A stretch of DNA of 64,000 nucleotides from Sphingobium aromaticiconvertens (GCF_037154075.1 NZ_JBANRJ010000001.1:4087501-4151500), one strand, 5' to 3'; positions 25,260 to 35,675 are shown, numbered from the stretch's first letter. Notes: a model not told the origin generated them from the sequence alone. Numbers and translations are program-made.

Positions 25260-25780
25260 GGAGGCGCGTGATATCGCCGGGCTTTCGATGTCGCTCTTGA
25301 TTACGCCCTCCTGAAGTGAACGGAACTGGCATGAGCTATCGTCAGTTCCTCCTGAACGTCTGGCTGAGGAAACAGGGTGTCGGTTCGCGCTATTGTCCTC
25401 AACTGTGATCTGCCTCCTCTGAGTGGACCGGTTGTTGATCTAGCGGATCATGTTCGCAGCCACGTTCGAGTGAAAATGTAGCGAAGCGGAACCGGGATAT
25501 GACGGCAAAGCTATTTCCGGCCCAATGTGTCAAATACCGTGTTCAAGCCGACCAATTCAACCAATATCTGATTACATCGATCCAAGGTCGATGATGATAA
25601 TCGGGAACCGGGGATGGCTATTTCTGGCAGAAAAACGGCATGTGGCCGTGGGACTCTCCTCCGCTTGCCCCTGGCCCCTTTTGTTTCCCGAACTTTAAAC
25701 TATGAAGCCACCATCCTTGCAACTGCGAGTTAGTCGCATTAATGGCGCGTCATCAAAGCCGAAAATATCTAAGGGGGAAA
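25260..25780. promoter_or_regulatory. Divergent promoter region between MHS transporter and TonB receptor
   Basis: No gene is evident. GATGATGATAATCGGGAA near 25588-25606 loosely resembles half a Fur box (GATAATGATAATC), which would suit a siderophore receptor, but the match is weak. A 33-codon TTG frame behind AGAGGAGG on the minus strand (about 25403-25302) could be a leader peptide for the transporter. I do not call it. Confidence 0.3.
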
Positions 25781-27922
25781 ATGATGCGTCGTTCATTTCG
25801 TTGGCTGCTGACGGGTTCGGCATGGTTGTGGGCGCCGACATTGGTTCATGCACAGCAAGACAAGCAGCCGATGGTGTCGAATGATGGACCGGGGGATATG
25901 ATCGTCGTTACCGGCTATGGCCGAACCGACCAGCCCACCGCCGCGACGGGGCTTCCCCTCACACCGCTGGAAACGCCGCAGACGATCAGCGTCATAACAC
26001 GCCAGCAGATCGACGATCAGGCACTCATATCAATCAATGACGCGCTCGATTTTACCGTCGGCATTTCCAAGAAAGATATAGATCGCGGGCGCAGTGCGAT
26101 ATCCGCCCGTGGTTTTGAGGTTTCGAATTTCCAGCTTGATGGAGCCCCCTTCGCAAACGGCAATGTCGGCTTTGGCGAAACAAGTACCGCGCTGTACGAA
26201 CGCGTCGACCTCGTGCGCGGCGCCGCGGGCCTGATGCAGGGGGCCGGTGATCCATCGGCGGTCGTGAATCTGATCCGCAAACATGCGACCGAACGGGAAT
26301 TCTCAGGCTATGCCAAGCTGGAGGCGGGTTCCTGGAACCGCGTCGCGGCGACCCTGGATATTCAATCGCCTCTCAATGCCGCAGGGACCGTGCGCGCCCG
26401 CACCGTGGCCCAGGTCTATCGACAGGACAGCTTTGTGGATCTGGAAGAAAAGAAGGGCTTGATTCTCTATGGCGTAATCGACGCCGATCTTGGCGAACGC
26501 ACGACAGTGTCCTTTGGCGCAAGCTATCAGCGCGACGAGCGCGACGGGGTCATGTGGGCGCAGCTTCCCTATTGGTTTAGCGATGGCACGCGCACCAACT
26601 GGCCACGCTCCAAGACCACGGGCACGAGCTGGGGCTTCTGGAACACCACGGAAATTACGGCCTTCACCACTCTAAAGCATGAATTGGGCGGAGACTGGCA
26701 CATTCGCGCGGATTTAGGTTATCACAAGGGGCTGGAAAATTCGAAACTTCTGTGGCTTGACGGCCTGCCCGACCGGGTGACCGGCGCTGGTGTGACCAGC
26801 CTGGGCTATTGGTACAAGACCGATCCCGAACAATGGCACGGCAGCGTCCAGGCCAATGGCACTTTCTCCATGCTGGGTGGCCAGCATGATTTGTCCATCG
26901 GCGCCATGGCAAGCTACCTTGATAGCGGCTGGACCAATCGCGATCCCATTTCCATCGACCCCGTCGGCGATTTCAATCACTGGGACGGCACGCTGGCCGA
27001 ACCGGAATGGGGGGATCGCTATACGTTGTCGGATGTCGGCAATACTACCCAGGCGGCCCTTTATGCCACGACGCGGATCAGCCTACTCGACGGGCTGAAG
27101 CTCATCGGGGGCGGACGTCTGAGCTATTACAAGCGCAACGAGCGGGAAGCTGCCTATACGTCCTCCGCCTACAGATTGTCGTACAAGGGCCAGATCACGC
27201 CCTATGTCGGGCTGGTCTATGACATCACGCGCAACCTCTCCGTCTATGCAAGCTACACCAATATTTTCAAGCCGCAGGGTAACCTGCGCGACAGCGAGAA
27301 CCGCTTGCTCAATCCGCTGGAGGGCACGAACTATGAAGCTGGTTTGAAAGCCCTGCTGCTCGACGGCAAATTGCTTGCGACGCTCTCCGTCTATCGCATC
27401 GAGCAGGATAATCTGGCGGTTCCCGATGGGTTTATACCCGGCACCACGCTTCAGGCCTATCGCGGCGCAAAAGGAACCGTCGCCAAGGGCTATGAACTCG
27501 AAGTCGTCGGCAAAATCACCCCGCAATGGGACGTCAGCGCCGGCTGGAGCGATTATAGCGCGAAGGATGCCGATGGCGCAGACGTGCTCAGCCATCAACC
27601 GCGCAGGGCATTCAACGTCGCAACCAAATATGCCTTTACCGGGACGCTCGACGGACTGAGCTTTGGCGGTGGGTTGAAATGGGAAAGCCAGCCGCCGGTT
27701 ACGGCCGTGAACCCCGGTACGGGGACGGAACAGCGCATCGGCCAGCCCGATTATGCCATCGCCAATGTCATGGCGCGCTATGACCTGAGCGTGGCGCTGT
27801 CGCTGCAGCTTAACGTCGACAATCTCTTCGATCAGCGCTTTTTCAGCGGCAACAGCTGGTTCCCCGGTTTCGTCTATGGCGAACCGAGGAATGCGCGAGT
27901 GACGATGAAATACGCATTCTAA
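25781..27922 (+). CDS. TonB-dependent siderophore receptor
   Basis: I start at the first ATG of ATGATG (25781), behind AAGGGGG. The frame from 25742 adds 13 hydrophilic residues before the signal peptide. The signal peptide ends near VHAQ. A TonB box DMIVVTG, plug domain (ETPQTISVITRQQIDDQALISINDAL, then RGFEVSNFQLDG and YERVDLVRGAAGLMQGAGDPSAVVNLIRK) and 22-strand barrel follow, ending in the usual aromatic MKYAF. The plug fits the FpvA/FhuE-type hydroxamate or catecholate receptor group. The exact siderophore is unknown. Confidence 0.92.
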   Translation: MMRRSFRWLLTGSAWLWAPTLVHAQQDKQPMVSNDGPGDMIVVTGYGRTDQPTAATGLPLTPLETPQTISVITRQQIDDQALISINDALDFTVGISKKDIDRGRSAISARGFEVSNFQLDGAPFANGNVGFGETSTALYERVDLVRGAAGLMQGAGDPSAVVNLIRKHATEREFSGYAKLEAGSWNRVAATLDIQSPLNAAGTVRARTVAQVYRQDSFVDLEEKKGLILYGVIDADLGERTTVSFGASYQRDERDGVMWAQLPYWFSDGTRTNWPRSKTTGTSWGFWNTTEITAFTTLKHELGGDWHIRADLGYHKGLENSKLLWLDGLPDRVTGAGVTSLGYWYKTDPEQWHGSVQANGTFSMLGGQHDLSIGAMASYLDSGWTNRDPISIDPVGDFNHWDGTLAEPEWGDRYTLSDVGNTTQAALYATTRISLLDGLKLIGGGRLSYYKRNEREAAYTSSAYRLSYKGQITPYVGLVYDITRNLSVYASYTNIFKPQGNLRDSENRLLNPLEGTNYEAGLKALLLDGKLLATLSVYRIEQDNLAVPDGFIPGTTLQAYRGAKGTVAKGYELEVVGKITPQWDVSAGWSDYSAKDADGADVLSHQPRRAFNVATKYAFTGTLDGLSFGGGLKWESQPPVTAVNPGTGTEQRIGQPDYAIANVMARYDLSVALSLQLNVDNLFDQRFFSGNSWFPGFVYGEPRNARVTMKYAF

Positions 27923-27942
27923 ACAATCCTCCCTCTGAAGGC

Positions 27943-27971
27943 TGACCCCAGGCTCGGCGAGCTTGGGGTCA
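27943..27971. terminator. Bidirectional terminator-like hairpin
   Basis: TGACCCCA (27943-27950) pairs with TGGGGTCA (27964-27971), and inside it GCTC pairs with GAGC. It lies between two convergent genes. Its right arm includes the cfa stop codon, so the last codon of cfa is part of the stem. Confidence 0.6.
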
Positions 27972-29207
27972 ATCTGATTGAAAACGTGACGCACTCCGCA
28001 ACGCTCTTTCCGACCGAGCCATATAATCGCGCGTGATGGGAAGTGCTTCTCGGCTGCGGGTCAACTGAATCTGAAGATTGAGATGCCCGTCATGCCGGAA
28101 TGCAACGAGAGCGCCCGCCAGATAGAATTGCCACATGCGAAAGAAGCGCTCGTCATACAGGGCGACGATTTCTTCGCGCGACCTATTTGCGCGATCATAC
28201 CAGTGCGACAACGTATAGGCGTAATGGAGGCGCAGAACCTCCATATCAGTGATCCATAGCCGTGCGTGTTCGACCGCAGGCGCAATCTGGCTGAGAGCCG
28301 GCACGTAACCGCCTGGAAAGATATGGCGAGCAAGCCAGCGATCGGTCGGTGCAGGCCCATCCGCGCGGGCGATCGTATGCAACAGCAGCACTCCGTCAGG
28401 CGTCAGCAGGCTGCGGCAGTGTTTGAAGAATGTTCGATAATGTGCCGGCCCGACATGTTCGAACATCCCGACCGAGACGATCCTGTCGAACGGACCGCTG
28501 ACGGCCCGATAGTCGCGCAGTTCAAAGCGGACCCGATCCGAAACCCCTGCTTCCGCTGCGCGAGACCGGGCAACGCCAAGTTGTTCCTGGGACAAGGTGA
28601 TCCCCAGCACGTCAACATCGGCGATCTGATGCAGGTATATCGCCAACCCTCCCCATCCACAGCCAATGTCCAGCACGCACTGGCCCGGCCGCAAATCGAG
28701 CTTGGCCGCGATATGCGCTTTCTTGGCTGCCTGTGCCTCGTTCAGATCGGTGCGCGGTTGCGGAAAGTAGCCGCAGCTATATTGGAGGTCGTCGTCGAGA
28801 AAGAGCGTGTAGAGTTGGTGTAACAGATCATAATGATGCGCGACGTTCCGCCGTGAACGGCGCTTCCAGTTCCACGACGCAAGCCATAGATTGTGGCGCC
28901 AGGGTCGCCATAAGCGAAGAGCGGCGGCGTCATCATCGTCCCACCGCGCATTTTGCCCGACGAGATCGAGAAACAGGCGGATATCGCCTTCATCGATCAC
29001 CAGCCGCCCATCCATATAGGCCTCACCCATTTCCAGCGCAGGATCGAGCGCTGCCCGATATGGGGTCGCCCGATCGGTAAACCGGATTGTGACGGCCTTT
29101 TGAAAACGATTTTGATCGCCATAGACATACCGCCGTCCGCCAGCATCAATGACGGTAAGCGATCCCTTGCGTATGAGCCGGCGCAAAAGCGCATCAAGCA
29201 TCCACAT
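27969..29207 (-). CDS. cfa: Cyclopropane-fatty-acyl-phospholipid synthase
   Basis: The 412-residue SAM enzyme has an N-terminal lipid-binding domain (VIRFTDRATPYRAALDPALEMGEAYMDGRL-type) and a methyltransferase core: VAHHYDLLHQLYTLFLDDDLQYSCGYF, SAM loop VLDIGCGWGGLAIYL, MFEHVGPAHY and IFPGGYVP. It transfers a methylene group to unsaturated acyl chains in membrane phospholipids, a change often made on entry to stationary phase or under acid stress. The length and motifs are typical. Confidence 0.92.
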   Translation of the reverse strand: MWMLDALLRRLIRKGSLTVIDAGGRRYVYGDQNRFQKAVTIRFTDRATPYRAALDPALEMGEAYMDGRLVIDEGDIRLFLDLVGQNARWDDDDAAALRLWRPWRHNLWLASWNWKRRSRRNVAHHYDLLHQLYTLFLDDDLQYSCGYFPQPRTDLNEAQAAKKAHIAAKLDLRPGQCVLDIGCGWGGLAIYLHQIADVDVLGITLSQEQLGVARSRAAEAGVSDRVRFELRDYRAVSGPFDRIVSVGMFEHVGPAHYRTFFKHCRSLLTPDGVLLLHTIARADGPAPTDRWLARHIFPGGYVPALSQIAPAVEHARLWITDMEVLRLHYAYTLSHWYDRANRSREEIVALYDERFFRMWQFYLAGALVAFRHDGHLNLQIQLTRSREALPITRDYMARSERALRSASRFQSD

Positions 29208-29333
29208 GGCGCGATGGTATATCGAATACCAAAGTCCGTCGAGCGCAGCCTCCCCATGTTCTCCGCGTCATCCGCCGCCATGTTTCACAGGCTTGTCGAT
29301 GTGTCCCGCCCGTGTCCTGACAGAGCCGTGGAG

Positions 29334-29800
29334 GTCAATGAAGCCATCCCTGGAGGTGAACGAAAATATGGTTCTGCCAATCCCATAATAGCGAATGGCG
29401 GCAGCGGCTGCACGGTCGGCGTCGAAATTGGCCGGGACCGGCTAACCTGCGTACTGCTTGATTTTGATGGGCAAGTCATGGCGTGCCAAAGCATGCCCTC
29501 TGAGTTTCCCAGTCCGCATGATGTCATTCGCACTGTAAAATCCTTCACCGCTGAGCAACTTGCCACCGTGCCCGAGGGGCAACGCGAAGGCTTTCTCGGT
29601 TTCGGTATCGCCATGCCCTGGTTTATTGCTCAGCGCTACGCGATTTCTTCCTCCCATCCCTTGTTCGCGGCCGGAACGGTGAGAAGGCGCCAGCCATCGG
29701 CGCTGGTCTCCTGCCTCTCTACTCCACTTATTCCCCTAATCTGGCGCCGCTGCTAAAAACGGCAACTGAGACGGAGGTCCCCGAGCGTGTAGAGGCCTGA
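29334..29800 (+). pseudogene. ROK-family regulator remnant, internally deleted
   Basis: One frame gives GGSGCTVGVEIGRDRLTCVLLDFDGQVMA and EGFLGFGIAMPWFI (29400-29627), the start of the ROK sugar-kinase fold seen in ROK repressors. A second frame gives APAIGAGLLPLYSTYSPNLAPLLK ending at 29800, matching the C-terminal end of the same family. The middle of the fold, including the ATP and sugar sites and the HTH at the front, is missing, and the two parts are in different frames. It is certainly inactive. Confidence 0.65.
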
Positions 29801-29900
29801 GCCTCGGCTTACATCGCCCTTTATGCGATGATATGGCTTTAGTCGCGGAGCCGATCTGACCCGGCTATGATGTTGAGGGACGAGATTTGGAAGGCCAGGA

Positions 29901-30356
29901 ATGACAACCGCAACCACCGACGCGCTGATCGTGACCTGCCCGTCCTGCGCGACCGCCAATCGTGTTCCACGCGAGAAACTGAATGCTGGCGGCGCCTGTG
30001 GGCGATGCAAGAAGCCTTTGTTCGCCGGAGAGCCGATCACGCTCACTGCCGCGAACTTCGATGCCCATGCCAGGTTGGCCAACATACCCATGCTGGTCGA
30101 TTTCTGGGCACCCTGGTGCGGACCATGCCGTCAGATGGCCCCCGCTTTCGCCGCCGCGGCCCGCCAACTCGAACCAGCCATGCGTTTGGGCAAGCTCGAT
30201 ACCGAGGCTGAAAGCGTGATTGCGGGCCGGTACGGAATTCGCTCGATCCCAACCCTGATCCTGTTTCAGAACGGTCGAGAGATTGCCCGACAGTCAGGCG
30301 CCATGCCGGAACGCGCGATCGTGGATTGGGCGCGCGGAGCGACAGCCGCGCATTAA
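29901..30356 (+). CDS. trxC: Thioredoxin 2 (zinc-binding TrxC type)
   Basis: The 151-residue protein starts with a zinc ribbon, CPSCATANRVPREKLNAGGACGRC (about 13-36), then a thioredoxin domain with the active site WAPWCGPCRQ and the cis-Pro segment RSIPTLILF. The N-terminal C-x2-C pairs define Trx2, a cytosolic disulfide reductase induced by oxidative stress. It is a monocistronic gene starting 100 bases after the ROK remnant. Confidence 0.93.
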   Translation: MTTATTDALIVTCPSCATANRVPREKLNAGGACGRCKKPLFAGEPITLTAANFDAHARLANIPMLVDFWAPWCGPCRQMAPAFAAAARQLEPAMRLGKLDTEAESVIAGRYGIRSIPTLILFQNGREIARQSGAMPERAIVDWARGATAAH

Positions 30357-30476
30357 CAGAATGAGGCATGAGATCGAACCCGACAGGGTTCGCAAGGCCG
30401 AACGGCCGCCCGAGTTAATGCGAGAAAAGCCAAGGCGAAGGATGTCGCCGCCGGCGCTTGAGGGCCAATCAAATAA

Positions 30477-30561
30477 TGGTGCGGGCGGTCGGAATCGAAC
30501 CGACACTCCTTTCGGAACCGGATTTTGAGTCCGGCGCGTCTACCAGTTTCACCACGCCCGC
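30477..30561 (-). tRNA. tRNA-Leu (anticodon CAA)
   Basis: On the minus strand the acceptor stem GCGGGCG pairs with CGCCCGC. The D arm holds TGGTGAAACTGGTAGACGC. The anticodon stem CCGGA/TCCGG encloses the loop CTCAAAA with anticodon CAA. A long variable arm (TTCCGAAAGGAGT region) marks a class II leucine tRNA, and the T arm is GTCGG-TTCGATT-CCGAC. CCA is encoded (30477-30479). It reads UUG codons. Confidence 0.97.
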
Positions 30562-30757
30562 ACAGGCGCCCTTCATCGGGGCCAAGCGCATGGCAAAATC
30601 CACCCGTCCCGTCCAGCCCCTTTTCGTCTGAAACGCCTTTCCGCATGCATGATTGCACTTTTGCCCGATACAAGCAGTTGCAGGACAAGCCGTTGCCGCT
30701 ATAGAATGCGTCATCTCGTGCAGGGGATTTCAATTCTAACGGTAAGAGGACGCCCTT

Positions 30758-32212
30758 TTGACCGAACCATCTGCCACGCTCATTCTGTTCGGCGCCACCG
30801 GCGACCTTGCCAGCCGGATGCTGTTTCCCTCGCTCTATAATCTGCTGGCTGACGGCCTGCTGCCCAATGACTTTCTGATCGTCGCTTCCGGGCGGACGGA
30901 TATGACCGACGATGCATTCCGCGACGATGTTTGCACGGCGCTCCGCAAATTCCTGTCCGCCGATCATTATGACGCGAAGATCGCCAAGCAATTGCGAGCG
31001 ATGATTCTCTACCAGCCGGTCGAGGCGGGCAATGCAAAGCAGTTCAAGGCGCTGGCCGCACGGCTGGATGGCCGCATGGAAATGGGTGTATCGGTCTATC
31101 TCTCTACCCCGCCATCACTGTTCGCGCCGACAGCGCAGGGGTTGGCCGATGCCGGACTGATCGGTCCCAAAACCCGGATCGCCATGGAAAAGCCGATCGG
31201 CAAGGATCTTGCCTCCTCAAAAGATGTCAATGACGGCATCGGCGCATTGTTCGCCGAGGAACAGATTTTCCGCGTCGACCATTATCTGGGCAAGGAGACG
31301 GTCCAGAACCTGTTGGCGCTGCGTTTCGGCAATATGTTGTTCGAACCGCTGTGGAATGCCGCCGCGATCGACCATGTCCAGATCACCGTGGGCGAGACGG
31401 TCGGGCTGGAAGGCCGCGTCTCTTATTATGATGGCGTGGGCGCGCTGCGCGACATGGTGCAGAATCATGTGCTCCAGATCCTCTCCATCATCGCAATGGA
31501 GCCGCCCGCCCGTCTGGACCCGACCGCCGTGCGCGACGAGAAGGTGAAGGTCTTGCGATCGTTGCGACCGATGAGCGCAGAGGACGTGAAAAACTGCAGC
31601 GTGCGCGGCCAATATACGCCCGGCGCGGTGCAGGGACAGATCGTCACCGGCTATGCGGACGAACTTGGCAGGCCGTCCGACACCGAAACCTTCGTGGCGC
31701 TGAAGGCGCATATCGACAACTGGCGCTGGCAGGGCGTGCCCTTCTACCTGCGGACGGGCAAGCGGATGCCCAGCCGCCAGTCGGAAATCATGATCCAGTT
31801 CAAACCGGTGCGTCACAGCATCTTCGGCCGTGCCGGGGGGCTGGAACCCAACACCCTCATCATCCGCCTGCAACCGGAAGAAAATATCCGCCTGCTCATA
31901 ATGAGCAAGCGCCCCGGCCTTGAACGACAGGTGCAATTGGAAGAGGTCAGCCTGGACGTATCGTTGACGGCAGCTTTTGCCGGGCAGCGCCGTCGCATTG
32001 CCTACGAACGGCTGCTGCTGGATTTGCTGGCAGGCGACCAGACCCTGTTCGTGCGCCGCGACGAGGTAGAAGCGCAATGGGCCTGGATCGATTCGATCAT
32101 CGACGGCTGGAAGGAAGCCGGCGTGAAGCCCGTTTCCTATGCCTCTGGGAACTGGGGACCGTCTTCGGCCATTGCCCTGATCGAACGCGACGGAGCAAGT
32201 TGGCATGACTGA
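30758..32212 (+). CDS. zwf: Glucose-6-phosphate 1-dehydrogenase
   Basis: The 484-residue enzyme starts at TTG behind AAGAGG. The cofactor loop [19 protein letters not shown] (about 10-28), active-site [22 protein letters not shown] (about 172) and the substrate segments [10 protein letters not shown] and YLRTGKRMP are present. It oxidises glucose-6-phosphate to 6-phosphogluconolactone, reducing NADP or NAD. It is the first gene of the Entner-Doudoroff operon and overlaps edd by 8 bases. A separate lactonase (pgl) is not seen here. Confidence 0.96.
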   Translation: MTEPSATLILFGATGDLASRMLFPSLYNLLADGLLPNDFLIVASGRTDMTDDAFRDDVCTALRKFLSADHYDAKIAKQLRAMILYQPVEAGNAKQFKALAARLDGRMEMGVSVYLSTPPSLFAPTAQGLADAGLIGPKTRIAMEKPIGKDLASSKDVNDGIGALFAEEQIFRVDHYLGKETVQNLLALRFGNMLFEPLWNAAAIDHVQITVGETVGLEGRVSYYDGVGALRDMVQNHVLQILSIIAMEPPARLDPTAVRDEKVKVLRSLRPMSAEDVKNCSVRGQYTPGAVQGQIVTGYADELGRPSDTETFVALKAHIDNWRWQGVPFYLRTGKRMPSRQSEIMIQFKPVRHSIFGRAGGLEPNTLIIRLQPEENIRLLIMSKRPGLERQVQLEEVSLDVSLTAAFAGQRRRIAYERLLLDLLAGDQTLFVRRDEVEAQWAWIDSIIDGWKEAGVKPVSYASGNWGPSSAIALIERDGASWHD

Positions 32213-34031
32213 TCTTCACCCCGTCATCGAAAAGGTGACACAGCGCATCGTGGAGCGCAGCGCGCCCCGCCGCCGCCAGTATCTGGACCTGATTGAGCGT
32301 GGCCGGGACGCGGGCACCAACCGCGATCAACTGTCCTGCGGCAATCTGGCGCACGGCTTTGCCGCGAGCGGCGAGGACAAGGCCGCCATCCGCACCGGCA
32401 GCGCGATGAACATCGGCATCATCACCGCCTATAACGACATGCTGTCGGCGCATCAGCCCTATGGCCGCTATCCCGAACAGATCAAGCTGGCCGCCCGCGA
32501 AGTCGGCGCGACGGCGCAGGTGGCGGGCGGCGTGCCCGCCATGTGCGACGGCGTGACCCAGGGGCAGTCGGGCATGGACCTGTCACTCTTTTCCCGCGAC
32601 ACCATCGCCCTCTCCACCGCCGTCTCGCTCAGTCACGCGATGTTCGAGGGCAATCTGATGCTCGGCATCTGCGACAAGATCGTGCCGGGGCTGCTGATGG
32701 GCGCGCTGCGCTTTGGCCATCTGCCCACGATCCTGATCCCCGCTGGCCCGATGCCGTCGGGCCTCGCCAACAAGGAAAAGGTCCGCATCCGCCAGCTCTT
32801 TGCCGAAGGAAAAGTCGGCAAGGAAGAATTGCTGGAATCGGAAAGCGCCTCTTACCATGGCGCAGGCACCTGTACCTTTTATGGCACGGCCAATTCAAAC
32901 CAGATGATGATGGAAGTGATGGGCCTGCACATGCCGGGCGCCGCCTTCGTCAATCCGGGCACGAAGCTGCGCGGCGAACTGACCCGCGCGGCGGTGCATC
33001 GCATGGCGGACATTGGTTGGGCTGGTGGTGATTATCGCCCGCTGGGCCATTGCATCGATGAAAAGGCGATCGTCAACGCCGCCATCGGCCTGATGGCGAC
33101 CGGCGGATCGACCAACCATGCCATTCACCTGCCCGCCATCGCGCGGGCTGCGGGCATCAGCATCGACTGGACCGATTTCGCCGAATTGTCGGACGTGGTG
33201 CCGCTGCTGGCGCGCGTCTATCCCAATGGCTCTGGCGACGTGAACCATTTTCACGCGGCGGGAGGGATGGCCTGGATCATCCGGGAATTGCTGGATAACG
33301 GCCTGCTGCATCGCGACATCATGACCGTCGCGCGCCGGGACCTGACCGACTATGGCAAGGAACCGGTGTGGGAGGATGAGGCGCTGCAATGGCGCGACGT
33401 TCCTGCTTCCCGCGACGACACGATGCTGCGTCCGGTATCCAACCCGTTCAGCGCCGATGGCGGCATGCGACTGCTCGCGGGCAATCTGGGCCGCTGCATC
33501 ATGAAGGTCAGCGCCGTCGATCCCGCGCTCTGGACGATCGAAGCGCCTGCCGCGATCTTCCAGGATCAGGACGATGTGCTGCGCGCCTTCAAGGCGGGCG
33601 AACTGGAGCGCGATGTCGTCGTCGTCGTCCGCTTTCAGGGGCCACGCGCCAACGGCATGCCGGAACTGCACAAGCTGACCCCGGCGCTGGGCGTGTTGCA
33701 GGACAAGGGCTTCAAGGTCGCGCTGCTGACCGATGGCCGCATGTCGGGCGCGTCCGGCAAGGTGCCCGCAGCCATCCACCTGTCCCCCGAAGCACTGGGC
33801 GGCGGACCGATCGGCAAGCTGCGCGAAGGCGACCTGGTCCGGGTCTGCGCGGAAAAGGGCACCGTCGACGCGCTGGTCGATCCGGCGACATGGGACGCGC
33901 GCGACATTCCCGCCGCCCCGCCCCCGCCCTATGACACCGGCCGCGAGTTGTTCGCCCTGTTCCGCCATCATAGCGACCTGGCCGAAGCCGGCGCCTCGCC
34001 CATCCTCGCCGCGATGGAAACGGAACTGTAG
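32205..34031 (+). CDS. edd: 6-phosphogluconate dehydratase
   Basis: The 608-residue IlvD/Edd-family enzyme has iron-sulfur cysteines in [42 protein letters not shown] and [22 protein letters not shown]. The C-terminal [21 protein letters not shown] motif is also typical. It makes 2-keto-3-deoxy-6-phosphogluconate. The 700-codon open frame on the opposite strand here is a codon-bias shadow. Confidence 0.96.
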   Translation: MTDLHPVIEKVTQRIVERSAPRRRQYLDLIERGRDAGTNRDQLSCGNLAHGFAASGEDKAAIRTGSAMNIGIITAYNDMLSAHQPYGRYPEQIKLAAREVGATAQVAGGVPAMCDGVTQGQSGMDLSLFSRDTIALSTAVSLSHAMFEGNLMLGICDKIVPGLLMGALRFGHLPTILIPAGPMPSGLANKEKVRIRQLFAEGKVGKEELLESESASYHGAGTCTFYGTANSNQMMMEVMGLHMPGAAFVNPGTKLRGELTRAAVHRMADIGWAGGDYRPLGHCIDEKAIVNAAIGLMATGGSTNHAIHLPAIARAAGISIDWTDFAELSDVVPLLARVYPNGSGDVNHFHAAGGMAWIIRELLDNGLLHRDIMTVARRDLTDYGKEPVWEDEALQWRDVPASRDDTMLRPVSNPFSADGGMRLLAGNLGRCIMKVSAVDPALWTIEAPAAIFQDQDDVLRAFKAGELERDVVVVVRFQGPRANGMPELHKLTPALGVLQDKGFKVALLTDGRMSGASGKVPAAIHLSPEALGGGPIGKLREGDLVRVCAEKGTVDALVDPATWDARDIPAAPPPPYDTGRELFALFRHHSDLAEAGASPILAAMETEL

Positions 34032-34073
34032 CGCCAGCCGTTCGCCCAGAAACGACGTGACATAATCGAGCGG

Positions 34074-35051
34074 ATGCCATTCATGACCGATATCATCGCC
34101 GCCGACATCGGCGGAACCAATGCCCGCTTCGCACGGGCCACGCTGGATGCGCAGGGCGTTCCCACATTGGGGACCGTTCGCAAATATAAGGTCGCGGACT
34201 ATGCCAGCCTTCAGGCCTGCTGGGCGGCCTTCAGGCAGGATGAGGGAGGCGATTTGCCACGCGCCGCCTCGATCGCCTTCGCCACCGCCATCGGGAGGGA
34301 GGTCATCAAGCTCACCAATTCGAGCTGGATGATCCGCCCTGAGACGTTGGACGAAGACTTGGGCGTCGATCAGTTGAAGCTGGTCAATGATTTCGAGGCG
34401 GTGGCGCATGCCGTTTCCCGTCTGCCGCGAGATAATCTGCCGCTGCTCTTCGGGGAGGACCACCCTTTCCCGCGCGATGGCGGCGTCACCATTTTGGGGC
34501 CGGGCACGGGCCTTGGCGTGGCGATGATTGCCTATGACGATGGCGTTCCACACGCCATCGCGACGGAAGGCGGGCATCTCGACTGGGCGCCGCTCGACGC
34601 GCTGGAAGGCAAGATCCTTGACTATCTGCGCGACAAGTTCCTGCGCGTATCGACCGAGCGGATCGTCTCCGGCCCCGGCCTCAACAATCTGTACAAGGCG
34701 ATGGCGACGATTGGCCATGAGCGGGTCGTGCTGATGGACGACGCCGAATTGTGGCAGACCGCGCTGGACGGCAACGAACCCTTTGCGCGCACGGTGCTGG
34801 AGCGTTTCTGCCTCAGCTACGGGTCGGTCGCTGGTGATCTGGCGTTGGCGCAGGGGCCGCATACCGTGGTCCTTGCAGGTGGCCTGACCCAGCGGATGCG
34901 CGACTTTCTGCTGCAAAGCGGTTTTCACGAACGCTTCACCGCCAAGGGACGGTTCCAAAGCCTGATGGCTCAGGTGCCGATCCGCCTGGCGGTCCATGAC
35001 GAAATCGGCCTCTATGGAGCGGCCGCAGCCTATCGGGAGAAGACAGCATGA
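34074..35051 (+). CDS. glk: Glucokinase
   Basis: The 325-residue kinase has the phosphate-1 loop ADIGGTNARFA at the N-terminus, LVNDFEAVAHAV (catalytic Asp-containing NDF), GPGTGLGVAMI and the late GDLALAQGPHTVVLAGGLTQRM. It belongs to the bacterial Glk family rather than ROK. It phosphorylates glucose for entry to the Entner-Doudoroff route. Either the ATG at 34074 or that at 34083 may be used; GAGCGG suits the first. It overlaps eda by 4 bases. Confidence 0.94.
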   Translation: MPFMTDIIAADIGGTNARFARATLDAQGVPTLGTVRKYKVADYASLQACWAAFRQDEGGDLPRAASIAFATAIGREVIKLTNSSWMIRPETLDEDLGVDQLKLVNDFEAVAHAVSRLPRDNLPLLFGEDHPFPRDGGVTILGPGTGLGVAMIAYDDGVPHAIATEGGHLDWAPLDALEGKILDYLRDKFLRVSTERIVSGPGLNNLYKAMATIGHERVVLMDDAELWQTALDGNEPFARTVLERFCLSYGSVAGDLALAQGPHTVVLAGGLTQRMRDFLLQSGFHERFTAKGRFQSLMAQVPIRLAVHDEIGLYGAAAAYREKTA

Positions 35052-35665
35052 CCTTGACGGTCGAACAGGTAATGGAACTGGCGCCGGTAATTCCAGTGCT
35101 GGTGGTCGATCGGGTCGAGGATGCGATCCCGATCGCGCAGGCGCTGGTAAAGGGTGGCCTGCCCGCGCTGGAAGTGACGATGCGGACCCCGGCCGCGCTG
35201 GATGTGATGCGCGAAATGGCCAAGGTCGAGGGCGCCGTCGTTGGCGCGGGCACCGTCCTCAACCCCAAGCAGCTCGATCAGGCGCTGGAGGCAGGCGCGC
35301 GCTTCATTGTCAGCCCCGGCCTTACCAAGCCGCTGGGCAAGGCCGCGATCGCCGCCAACATCCCCTTCCTGCCGGGCACGGCCACGGCGGGCGACATCAT
35401 GCGCGGTATGGACATGGGGCTGACCCATTTCAAATTCTTCCCAGCCGAAACATCGGGTGGCTTGCCTGCGCTCAAGGCGTTGGCCGCTCCGCTGCATACC
35501 GCCCGCTTCTGCCCCACCGGCGGCATCACGGCGGAGAGCGCGCCCCGCTGGCTCGCTGAATCCTTCATCAAATGCGTTGGCGGTAGCTGGATCGTGCCCA
35601 AGGGACCGGTTGATCCCGACAAGATCGAAGCGCTGGCACGCGCCGCCGCAGCGCTCCGGGGCTGA
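35048..35665 (+). CDS. eda: KDPG aldolase (2-keto-3-deoxy-6-phosphogluconate aldolase)
   Basis: The 205-residue class I aldolase has VMRT-equivalent EVTMRTPAAL, VGAGTVLNPKQL, FIVSPGL and the Schiff-base lysine in THFKFFPAET. It splits KDPG into pyruvate and glyceraldehyde-3-phosphate. The ATGA overlap with glk and the common direction make zwf-edd-glk-eda a single operon. A strong hairpin follows. Confidence 0.95.
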   Translation: MTLTVEQVMELAPVIPVLVVDRVEDAIPIAQALVKGGLPALEVTMRTPAALDVMREMAKVEGAVVGAGTVLNPKQLDQALEAGARFIVSPGLTKPLGKAAIAANIPFLPGTATAGDIMRGMDMGLTHFKFFPAETSGGLPALKALAAPLHTARFCPTGGITAESAPRWLAESFIKCVGGSWIVPKGPVDPDKIEALARAAAALRG

Positions 35666-35675
35666 CCTTGATTCC

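Noticed and set aside
25302..25403. 33-codon TTG-start leader peptide before the MHS transporter
   Set aside because: AGAGGAGG lies upstream, but the peptide has no attenuator-like composition and no paired hairpins that I can see.
28953..29756. A 267-residue plus-strand protein including the ROK sequence
   Set aside because: Its first 90 codons lie antisense inside cfa. Only residues from about 128 on resemble ROK, and the C-terminal end is in another frame, so a pseudogene is the better call.
30477..30561. tRNA-Leu as an island attachment site
   Set aside because: No integrase gene and no repeated tRNA 3' end were found in the window.
32895..34997. 700-codon minus-strand open frame across edd and glk
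   Set aside because: It is a shadow of high-GC codon bias. The opposite strand encodes two unmistakable enzymes.
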